Below are positions 34,203 through 40,272 of a stretch of 44,640 bases of DNA, in pieces (position 1 is the first letter of the stretch; each line of letters opens with the position of its first letter). The stretch covers positions 1 through 44,640 of the forward strand of contig PNJQ01000026.1 in NCBI GenBank assembly GCA_013821985.1, written 5' to 3'. This DNA is from Opitutus sp. Its GTDB lineage: Bacteria; Verrucomicrobiota; Verrucomicrobiia; Opitutales; Opitutaceae. The notes under the pieces were generated by a model, which saw only the letters and a program-made list of their open reading frames with translations, searched no databases and was not told where the DNA came from. The position numbers and the translations under genes are program-made.

Positions 34203-35531
34203 TCAAAGCGGCAAGCGCATCCGCGCAGTGCAGCCGGCGCGGCCGGGCCGATTTTCCAAGGAGAGAGAGCCACCGTGGTTCTCGGCGATCTGCCGGCAGA
34301 GCACGAGGCCGATGCCGGAGCCGGACGGCTTCGTGGTGAAGAACGGCACGAAAAGATTCTGCGGATTCGCGATGCCCGGGCCCTCGTCGTCGATGAAGAT
34401 TTCCAGACCACCCGGATGATTGCGCCAGCCGGCCTGCACCTTGCCGCCGGTTTCGAGCGTCGCATCCACGGCGTTCTTCACGAGATTGATGATGACCTGC
34501 TCGACTTGCGCGGCATCGATGTGGGCGACGAGCGACGGACCTTCGACAATTTCGACGGGCAGTCGCGTCTCGAGCGATACCACGCGACGCATCAGCGCAC
34601 CGATCTCGATCGGCAATTTCGTCGGCGGCGGAAGCTTGGCGAGCCGCGCGTAGGATTGCATGAAGCGGTTCAATCCCTCCGCGCGCGCCTCGATGATCTC
34701 GAGTCCACTGCGCATGTCCTCATCCCAGTCCGCCGGTTTCGGGTCGCGGCGCAACATCGTGTTGAGGCTGCCCGCGATGGATTTGATCGGCGCAAGGGAG
34801 TTGTTGAGTTCGTGACCGATGACGCGCACGAGGCGCTGCCACGCCTTCAATTCCTCCTCGCGCAACGGCTGGCTGAGGTCGGCGATCACGATGAGCGAGT
34901 GGGGGAGTCCGCCTTCGCGAAACATCGTGCGGCGCATGCCCCAACGGCCCGCCGCGCCGGGAAAGGTTCGAGTCATGACGCGCGTCGCGTCTCCCACGAG
35001 ACAGTCGGACATGTCGAGGTCCTTCGCTTCGCGTCCGAGAATGCGTTCCGCGGGCTGGCCGAGCAATTCCTGTCCGGCGCGGTTCACGAGACGCAGCGTC
35101 TCGTTGCTGTCGAAAGCGAAGATCGAAACGTCGATCTCTTCCATGACCGTGCGCAGCAGCGCCGTGGCCTCGAGCGCGCCGAGCCGTTGTTCCTGGAGGA
35201 CGCCGCCGAGCAGATTGATTTCCGACATCACGTCGCCGAGGGGCTCGTCGCGATTCGCGCCGCGCGCGCGCGTCGAGAAATCCCCTTCGCGCAACGCCGT
35301 GAGCAGATTCGCCATCGTCTGCAGCGGTCGCATGACGATTTCGCGCGTCGCGAGCGCGTAGCCGAACCAAAAGCCGAAGATGATCAACCCGAGCGTCCAT
35401 TGGACCTTGGGCGAAAAATCACCATCGATCAGCAGCCAGAAGGAAACGACGATCGCCGGCAGCCCGGACAACATCGCATAGAGGAGCACGCGGTTTTCGT
35501 GCGCCATCCGTTGCTGGTTTTTGTTGGCCAT
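34203..35531 (-). CDS. NtrY-like sensor histidine kinase
   Basis: A 442-aa kinase from the ATG at 35531. It has two TM helices (about 14-34 and 44-62) with almost no periplasmic loop, a HAMP-like linker (about 63-115), a PAS domain (about 125-225), the phospho-acceptor H-box VIGHELNNSLAPIKS with H240, an N-box VEQVIINLVKNAVDA (343-357), G1 DDEGPGI (381-387) and G2 GSGIGL (404-409). The near absence of a periplasmic domain suggests it senses a membrane or cytoplasmic signal, as NtrY-type kinases do. Its partner is the sigma-54 activator at 35955-37322, although a four-helix-bundle gene lies between them. Its stop is about 220 bp before the adaptor ATG, with the sigma-54 promoter in between. 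Confidence 0.93.
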   Translation of the reverse strand: MANKNQQRMAHENRVLLYAMLSGLPAIVVSFWLLIDGDFSPKVQWTLGLIIFGFWFGYALATREIVMRPLQTMANLLTALREGDFSTRARGANRDEPLGDVMSEINLLGGVLQEQRLGALEATALLRTVMEEIDVSIFAFDSNETLRLVNRAGQELLGQPAERILGREAKDLDMSDCLVGDATRVMTRTFPGAAGRWGMRRTMFREGGLPHSLIVIADLSQPLREEELKAWQRLVRVIGHELNNSLAPIKSIAGSLNTMLRRDPKPADWDEDMRSGLEIIEARAEGLNRFMQSYARLAKLPPPTKLPIEIGALMRRVVSLETRLPVEIVEGPSLVAHIDAAQVEQVIINLVKNAVDATLETGGKVQAGWRNHPGGLEIFIDDEGPGIANPQNLFVPFFTTKPSGSGIGLVLCRQIAENHGGSLSLENRPGRAGCTARMRLPL

Positions 35532-35552
35532 GAGGACGGAGCGGTAGGCAGT

Positions 35553-35567
35553 AAGCTTTAGGCTTTA
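35553..35567. repeat. inverted-repeat arm downstream of the four-helix-bundle gene
   Basis: AAGCTTTAGGCTTTA on the plus strand, the inverted partner of 35932-35946 with one mismatch. It overlaps the last codons and stop of the four-helix-bundle gene, whose C-terminus KLKA is encoded by the repeat. Confidence 0.7.
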
Positions 35568-35911
35568 AGCTTCCGGATAAAGGCTCCGCGCATGCGCCGC
35601 AGTTCGAGCGCGTCGGTGGAAAGCTTTTCCGCCGTCAGGCGATCGAGGTGTTTCAGGTCGGTGGCGAGCTGAATGAAGTAATCGAGTTCGCACGCCGAGC
35701 CGAGGGCGATGTTCAGAAAGCGCTTCAATTCTGCGTCCCCATCCCGCCCGCATCCTTCAGCGATATTTGCGGGAACAGATGATGCGGCACGGCGCATCTG
35801 GCTGGTGAGGCCAAAAAGCTCTTCTCTGGGGAAACGCTGAGTCGCCGCGTAAATTGCGAGCGTCAGTTCGTGGCCTTTCTGCCACGCCTTGATTTCGCGA
35901 TAGTCTTTCAT
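35558..35911 (-). CDS. four-helix-bundle protein (S23 / 23S rRNA intervening-sequence family)
   Basis: A 117-aa protein from the ATG at 35911. It shows the family hallmarks: Y-REIKAWQKGHELTLAIY, FPREELFGLTSQMRRAASSVPANIAEG (the R-R-A-A-x-S-V-x-x-N-I-A-E-G signature), a C-terminal helix pair with SACELDYFIQLA, and a short basic tail. Such proteins form pentameric helical barrels; members were first found encoded in 23S rRNA intervening sequences, and the Avd accessory protein of diversity-generating retroelements is related. Free-standing copies have unknown function. It interrupts a response regulator/kinase pair and is bounded by inverted 15-nt repeats, suggesting a mobile cassette. No reverse transcriptase is nearby. 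Confidence 0.92.
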   Translation of the reverse strand: MKDYREIKAWQKGHELTLAIYAATQRFPREELFGLTSQMRRAASSVPANIAEGCGRDGDAELKRFLNIALGSACELDYFIQLATDLKHLDRLTAEKLSTDALELRRMRGAFIRKLKA

Positions 35912-35931
35912 CGGGTTCTGAGCTTTTCGCC

Positions 35932-35946
35932 TAAAGCATAAAGCTT
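35932..35946. repeat. inverted-repeat arm upstream of the four-helix-bundle gene
   Basis: The minus strand reads AAGCTTTATGCTTTA, matching the arm at 35553-35567 in inverted orientation at 14 of 15 positions. It lies about 20 bp upstream of the start codon and 9 bp from the response-regulator stop codon. The two arms enclose about 365 bp containing only this gene. Confidence 0.7.
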
Positions 35947-35954
35947 TCAGCGAC

Positions 35955-37322
35955 TCAGAGTCCGTAGCGTTCCAGGCGTCGGTAGAACGCGCTGCGGCTC
36001 AGGCCGAGTTGTTCGGCGGCTTTGCGGGCGTTGCCGTCGCAACGCGCGAGCGTCTTCTTGATCAGGAACCCCTCGACTTCCTCGAGGCTCATGTCCTCCA
36101 GGCGCGGCGCGGCTTGGCCGGCGTTGAGGCCGAGATCGGGCGCGCGGAGGAGTTTGCTTTGGGTCATCAACACGCCGCGTTCGACGGCGTGGTCGAGCTC
36201 GCGGACATTGCCCGGCCAGGCGTAGTCGCGCATCGCTTCGAGCGCACCGTCCTCGAAGCCCGTGATTTGCTTCCGGTAGCGTTCGACGTGCCCTTTGAGG
36301 AAATGCTGCGCGAGCAGCGGGATGTCTTCGCGGCGCTCGCGGAGCGGCGGCAGGTGCAGATGGATCGTGTTGAGCCGGAACAGCAGATCCTGACGGAATT
36401 TTCCGGCGGCGACCTCGGCTTGGAGATCGGCGTTTGTGGCGGAAACGAGGCGGACGTTGACGCGATACGTGCGCGAGGAGCCGACGCGTTCGAGCTCGCC
36501 GGTTTCGAGGACGCGCAGAATTTTCGCCTGCTGGCTCATCGGGATGTTGCCGATTTCGTCGAGGAACAGCGTGCCGCCGTCCGCGAGTTCGAAGCGGCCC
36601 GCGCGATCCGACTTTGCGTCGGTGAATGCGCCGCGGACGTGACCGAAGAGTTCGCTCTCGAACACACCCTCGGGCAAGCCGCCCATGTTAACGGAAATAA
36701 ACGGCTTTCCGGCGCGCACCGAAACTGCGTGCAACGCCTGCGCGACAACGCCTTTGCCGGTGCCGTTTTCGCCCGTGATGAGGACGTTCGCGTCGGACGG
36801 GCCGACGCGGGAGATGATTTCGAGCACCGGGCGCATCGCGGGTGAATTGGCGATGAGGTTCGGGCCGCCTTTGCCGCGGAGGATTTGGTTTTCCTGCTCG
36901 AGGCGATGATACGCGCGCACCGCGCTCGCGAGTTCGATCTGGTTCTTGACGATGGCGAGCAGGCGCGGGTTGTCCCACGGCTTGGTGACGAAATCCTTCG
37001 CGCCGCGGCGCATCGCCTCGACGGCGACCTCGACGCTGGCCCACGCGGTCATCACGACGACGGGCAGTGTGGAATCGGCGGCCTGCAACTTGGCGAGGAG
37101 GTCGAGGCCTTCCTGGCCCGACGTCGTGTCACGCGCGTAGTTGAGGTCGATGAGGGCGAGCGCGTAATCGCGCTGCTCGACCGCTTTCATGACGGAGCCC
37201 GGCGACTTGGCCGTATCAATAAGATAGCCCTCGGCCTTCAGGAGCAGGCGGAGGGCTTCGAGAACGTCGGGCTGATCGTCCGCAACGAGGATGCGGTGGG
37301 GCGCGGGGTCGTTGGCTGCCAT
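35955..37322 (-). CDS. sigma-54-dependent response regulator (NtrC family)
   Basis: A 455-aa activator from the ATG at 37322. Receiver domain 9-130: acidic pair D15/D16, phospho-acceptor D59, T92 and K114. AAA+ domain about 155-385: Walker A GENGTGKG (184-191), Walker B GGTLFLDEIG (249-258), and the arginine-finger region FRQDLLFRLN (309-318). The sigma-54 contact loop reads GAFTDA (231-236) instead of the usual GAFTGA. The C-terminal Fis-type helix-turn-helix (about 415-455) has NARKAAEQLGLSRSAFYRRL. It would activate sigma-54 promoters after phosphorylation by the adjacent kinase. Two sigma-54 sites flank its gene block, one upstream of the 95-aa gene and one upstream of the adaptor, so it is the likely regulator of both, possibly including its own expression. 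Confidence 0.95.
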   Translation of the reverse strand: MAANDPAPHRILVADDQPDVLEALRLLLKAEGYLIDTAKSPGSVMKAVEQRDYALALIDLNYARDTTSGQEGLDLLAKLQAADSTLPVVVMTAWASVEVAVEAMRRGAKDFVTKPWDNPRLLAIVKNQIELASAVRAYHRLEQENQILRGKGGPNLIANSPAMRPVLEIISRVGPSDANVLITGENGTGKGVVAQALHAVSVRAGKPFISVNMGGLPEGVFESELFGHVRGAFTDAKSDRAGRFELADGGTLFLDEIGNIPMSQQAKILRVLETGELERVGSSRTYRVNVRLVSATNADLQAEVAAGKFRQDLLFRLNTIHLHLPPLRERREDIPLLAQHFLKGHVERYRKQITGFEDGALEAMRDYAWPGNVRELDHAVERGVLMTQSKLLRAPDLGLNAGQAAPRLEDMSLEEVEGFLIKKTLARCDGNARKAAEQLGLSRSAFYRRLERYGL

Positions 37323-37437
37323 TTAAAAGGAAGTGACTCGCGCCGCAGGAAAAGAGTCAAGAGCCCGCTGCCCGCCGGAAGTCACCGTGCGCCGCGGCGA
37401 GGCGTGGCGGCGGCGACCGGCCGCAGGCGCTGCGCGT

Positions 37438-37725
37438 TCAGGCGGCGCGCTCGACGATCGCGGACTGACGGCGGATGCCGTAGGCGTTCGTGCGTTGCGT
37501 GCGCGCGACCGACGAGGCGGCCGGGCGGACGACGCTCGCCGGCACGGCGAGCGGACGGACAAAGCGGCGGTAATCGCCGATCATCAGGCCGACGATTGCG
37601 AGACTCGCGCCGGCGGCGATGACGAGCTCACCGGGGACGGCGGCGAAGAAGGAAGCGTTGGAGAGCTTCATCAGCACGGCACCGGCGGTGGCGGAAAGGG
37701 CGAGGATGGAGAGAGTGTTCTTCAT
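37438..37725 (-). CDS. small membrane protein under a sigma-54 promoter candidate
   Basis: A 95-aa protein from the ATG at 37725 (MKNTLSILALSATAGAVL). The frame is open upstream for 29 codons, but the promoter candidate at 37754-37771 lies there, so the downstream ATG is preferred. There are two hydrophobic segments, about 4-20 and 35-53 (VIAAGASLAIVGLMIGDY), then a basic, Ser/Thr/Arg-rich cytoplasmic-type tail. I do not recognise a family. Its position as first gene before the sigma-54 regulator and kinase, and its own -24/-12 promoter, suggest a role in the same response, for example as a membrane sensor or effector comparable in size to phage-shock membrane proteins. That comparison is inference. 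It lies 115 bp upstream of the regulator gene. Confidence 0.7.
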   Translation of the reverse strand: MKNTLSILALSATAGAVLMKLSNASFFAAVPGELVIAAGASLAIVGLMIGDYRRFVRPLAVPASVVRPAASSVARTQRTNAYGIRRQSAIVERAA

Positions 37726-37753
37726 GGTCGTTGTGTTGTTGATGCCACCCTCA

Positions 37754-37771
37754 TTGCACCGCGCGTGCCAA
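37754..37771 (-). promoter_or_regulatory. sigma-54 (-24/-12) promoter candidate for the 95-aa gene and regulator block
   Basis: The minus strand reads TTGGCACGCGCGGTGCAA, a near-consensus sigma-54 site (TTGGCACG-N4-xTGCA) with GG and GC separated by exactly 10 nt. The GC lies 31 nt before the ATG of the 95-aa gene, the same distance as in the other site at 34011-34028, and the two share TTGGCACG[A/C]GCGGTGC. The coincidence of sequence and spacing makes a chance match unlikely. Confidence 0.8.
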
Positions 37772-37875
37772 CGCTCGTCCGCCGAGGCTAAGTGCGCATT
37801 TCGCAGCCACATAAAAATCCCGGGCGAAAATCCGCCGCGTGACCCTGGATGAAAGTGGCGCGCTTTTCCGTCGCG

Positions 37876-37934
37876 CGCGGGAAGGTTGATTCCCGCGAGT
37901 GGGACGCGGCGTCTTAGGCATCCGCCTAAGGCGC
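37876..37934. repeat. two tandem hairpins in the 425-bp spacer
   Basis: CGCGGGAA/TTCCCGCG with a 6-nt loop (37876-37897), then an 11-bp stem (37909-37919 with 37924-37934, one G-T pair) around ATCC. Neither is followed by a T-run on either strand. They lie between the MacB-type permease end and the 95-aa gene promoter and may separate the two minus-strand transcription units. The spacer 37726-38150 holds no gene; besides these hairpins it contains the sigma-54 site and composite repeat A. Confidence 0.6.
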
Positions 37935-38134
37935 GATTGCGGATTTCGGAATGGGGATTGCGGATCTGAACAACGCCATCGAGAAACGCGTGGGGGCGAG
38001 CGGATCAGGAATCCAGATGAAAACGCGAGCGACGGCGGCGGGCGTGCATCGTCGGGGCGTCAAGCCCCTCCCACCACCGAAGAGGAGATCGACGCAGCGT
38101 TCGAGATTCCGAATTCCGCAATCCGCAATCGCGC
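37931..38134. repeat. composite repeat element, copy A
   Basis: The outer arms 37931-37952 and 38113-38134 are inverted repeats (21 of 22 match; they start GCGCGATTGCGGATT). Between them lies a 36-nt core at 38044-38079 (starting GTGCATCGTCGGGGC) that recurs at 39431-39466 with 34 of 36 identical bases. The core holds a GGGGC/GCCCC hairpin. The element fills the spacer directly downstream of the MacB-type permease. No coding capacity is seen. Confidence 0.75.
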
Positions 38135-38149
38135 GGCGTCGCGCCGCGC
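38131..38149. repeat. hairpin directly after the MacB-type permease stop
   Basis: GCGCGGCG (38131-38138) pairs with CGCCGCGC (38142-38149) around TCG, one base past the permease stop codon on the minus strand. No T-run follows, so termination would have to be of a non-classical kind or the stem may only protect the message end. Confidence 0.5.
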
Positions 38150-38150
38150 T

Positions 38151-39359
38151 TCACTCGTATCTCAACGCCTCGATCGGGTCGAGCTGGGCGGCTTTGCGGG
38201 CGGGGTAGAAACCGAAGAACACTCCGATGGCCGCGCTGAAGATGAAGGCGCCGATCACTGCGCTTTCGGAGACGAGCACGGGCCAGCCGTTGAGTTCCGA
38301 AATGAGCTGCGACGAGCCGATGCCCAGCGCGATGCCGAGCGCGCCACCCATCAGACTCAGGATAATCGCCTCCGTGAGGAATTGCAGCAGCACGTCGCGG
38401 CCGTGCGCACCGACGGCGAGACGAATCCCAATCTCGCGGGTGCGCTCGGTCACGGAGACGAGCATGATGTTCATGATGCCGATGCCGCCGACAATGAGCG
38501 ACACGCCGGCGATCGCGCCGAGCAGGACCGTCATCGTCCGCGTCGTGGCGGTCGCGGCCTCGGCGAGTTCCTGCTGATTGCGCACGGAGAAGTCCGGCTC
38601 GCGGTTGTTGCGGCGCTGTTGGAGCAGGTCGGAAATGTCCTGCTGGATGCGCGCCATCTGCTCGGGGCTTTCCGCCTGAATCGTGATCGAATTGAGGAAT
38701 GGCCGCCGGGCGATGCGTTTCAGGTGGCTCGTGTAAGGAATGATGACGACGTCGTCCTGGTCCTGGCCGAAGAAATTGAAACCCTTCGGCGAGAGCACGC
38801 CGAGAATCTTGAACGGGATGTTCCGCAGGCGGAGCGTCTGGCCAATCGGGTCCTCGCCTTGGAAGATCTGCTCGGCGACCGTCTGGCCGATGACGCAGAC
38901 CTTGGCGGCACTGCGGACGTCTGACTCCGTGAACATCGCGCCTGACGCGACGGACCAGAGGCGAATGTCGAGGTAGCTGACGTCCTCGCCGTAAACGGTG
39001 GTGCTCCAGTTCAGGCCGTTGGCGAGGATCTGCGTGCGGTCGCGAATATCGGGCGTGAGATTAGCGACGCCGACGACTTCGTTTTGGATGGCCTGAGCGT
39101 CTTCGATCGTGAGCGAGCTGGCGCTGCCAAATCCGCCGCGCACGCCGCCAGTGGTGGCGTTGCCGGGGAAAACGGAAATGATGTTCTGCCCGAGGCTCGC
39201 GATCTGGCCTTCGACTTGGGACTTCGCGCCGTTGCCGATGCTGACCATCGCGATGACCGCCGCGACACCGATGATAATGCCGAGCGCGGTCAGCACCGAG
39301 CGCATCAAATTGCGGCGCAGCGCGCGGAGGGCGACGGTGATGGTGTTGAGCAAGCGCAT
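38151..39359 (-). CDS. MacB-type ABC transporter permease (single copy, 4 TM)
   Basis: A 402-aa permease starting at the ATG at 39359 (MRLLNTITVALRALRRNLMR); upstream in-frame sequence lies in a repeat and is unlikely to be translated. TM1 is about 20-42 (VLTALGIIIGVAAVIAMVS), followed by a MacB periplasmic core domain (about 45-265, with VIGQTVAEQIFQGEDPIGQ), then TM2 (about 283-305), coupling segment VTERTREIGIRLAVGAHGRDV, TM3 (about 325-350), TM4 (about 365-387) and C-terminus PIEALRYE. Unlike the ADOP proteins it is not duplicated, and unlike E. coli MacB it is not fused to an ATPase; the ATPase is the next gene upstream. It would form a tripartite exporter with the adaptor at 40273-41727. 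An inverted-repeat element lies between this gene and the ATPase gene. Confidence 0.94.
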   Translation of the reverse strand: MRLLNTITVALRALRRNLMRSVLTALGIIIGVAAVIAMVSIGNGAKSQVEGQIASLGQNIISVFPGNATTGGVRGGFGSASSLTIEDAQAIQNEVVGVANLTPDIRDRTQILANGLNWSTTVYGEDVSYLDIRLWSVASGAMFTESDVRSAAKVCVIGQTVAEQIFQGEDPIGQTLRLRNIPFKILGVLSPKGFNFFGQDQDDVVIIPYTSHLKRIARRPFLNSITIQAESPEQMARIQQDISDLLQQRRNNREPDFSVRNQQELAEAATATTRTMTVLLGAIAGVSLIVGGIGIMNIMLVSVTERTREIGIRLAVGAHGRDVLLQFLTEAIILSLMGGALGIALGIGSSQLISELNGWPVLVSESAVIGAFIFSAAIGVFFGFYPARKAAQLDPIEALRYE

Positions 39360-39365
39360 CAGAGG

Positions 39366-39506
39366 GATTTTCGATTTTGGAATTTCGATTTTCGATTGGC
39401 AGGAGGCGCGAGACGAGAGTCCGTGTGCACGTGCAACGTCGGGGCGTAAAGCCCCTCCCACCACCGGACGTGGCAATCGAAAATCGAGAATCCAAAATCG
39501 AAAATC
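39366..39506. repeat. composite repeat element, copy B
   Basis: The outer arms 39366-39400 and 39472-39506 are 35-nt inverted repeats (32 of 35 match; they start GATTTTCGATTTTGGA). The 36-nt core at 39431-39466 is the same as in copy A apart from two bases, one in the hairpin loop. The element fills the gap between the ATPase stop (39510) and the permease start (39359), so it is embedded in the operon. The arms differ in sequence from those of copy A. Confidence 0.8.
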
Positions 39507-39509
39507 ATG

Positions 39510-40271
39510 TCAGGCCGTCAGTTTCGCGTTGGCTTCGGCGGCTTGGATTTTGCGCAGCTCGTCGATCGCGACGAGGCGTTCGGTGACCTGCACGTCGCTG
39601 ACGAGCTTGCCGTCGCGCATGATGAGGTTGCGCTTGCAGTAATGTGCGATGTCGAGCTCGTGCGTCACCATCACGATCGTGATGCCCTGCTCGTTGAGCT
39701 TCTGGAACACGCCCATGATCTCGACCGAGGTTTTCGAGTCGAGGTTGCCGGTCGGTTCGTCGGCGAGGAGGATTTGCGGGTCGTTGATCAGGGCGCGGGC
39801 GATGGCGACGCGCTGTTGTTGTCCACCGGAGAGCTGCGACGGGAAATGATCGGCGCGCGGGCCGAGGCCGACGAGTTCGAGGCTTTTCATCGCGTGCGCG
39901 TGCATGTCGCGCGCGCTGAGGCGGCGCTGGCCGTAGAGCATGGGCAGTTCGACGTTTTCGCGCGCGGTCGTGCGCGAGAGGAGATTGAAGCCCTGAAACA
40001 CGAAGCCGAGCTTCTGATTGCGGATGTCGGCGAGTTGGTTGCGGTCGAGCTTCGCAACGTCGGTGCCATCGAGCAGGTAACTGCCCTTGGTCGGACGATC
40101 GAGACAGCCGAGCAAGTTCATCAGCGTGGATTTGCCCGAGCCGGACGCGCCCATGATCGCGACGAACTCGCCGCGCTCGATGTTCAGCGTGACGCCGCGC
40201 AACGCGTGCACCGGCACTTCGCCGGAGCTGTAGGTCTTCTCGATGTCGCGGAGTTGAACGATGGCGGCCAT
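39510..40271 (-). CDS. MacB/LolD-type ABC transporter ATP-binding protein
   Basis: A 253-aa ATPase from the ATG at 40271. Walker A is GASGSGKST (41-49), the Q-loop FQGFN, signature LSGGQQQR (147-154), Walker [13 protein letters not shown] (167-178), and the switch histidine H204 in MVTHE. A C-terminal extension ([19 protein letters not shown]) is longer than in the other ATPase in this window. The gene begins 1 bp after the adaptor gene stop, so translation is probably coupled. Its partner permease follows after composite repeat B. It belongs to the exporter/mechanotransmission class rather than to importers. Confidence 0.95.
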   Translation of the reverse strand: MAAIVQLRDIEKTYSSGEVPVHALRGVTLNIERGEFVAIMGASGSGKSTLMNLLGCLDRPTKGSYLLDGTDVAKLDRNQLADIRNQKLGFVFQGFNLLSRTTARENVELPMLYGQRRLSARDMHAHAMKSLELVGLGPRADHFPSQLSGGQQQRVAIARALINDPQILLADEPTGNLDSKTSVEIMGVFQKLNEQGITIVMVTHELDIAHYCKRNLIMRDGKLVSDVQVTERLVAIDELRKIQAAEANAKLTA

Positions 40272-40272
40272 T

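Noticed and set aside
35558..35911. Diversity-generating retroelement, since the four-helix-bundle protein is related to Avd
   Set aside because: No reverse transcriptase, template repeat or variable repeat is visible in the window, and the sequence fits the free-standing S23 family.
37726..37812. Longer N-terminus for the 95-aa protein
   Set aside because: The extension would be encoded across the sigma-54 promoter candidate, and the shorter form begins with a standard hydrophobic segment.
39360..39476. Longer N-terminus for the MacB-type permease
   Set aside because: The upstream in-frame codons lie within composite repeat B, and the homologous N-terminus begins at the ATG at 39359.
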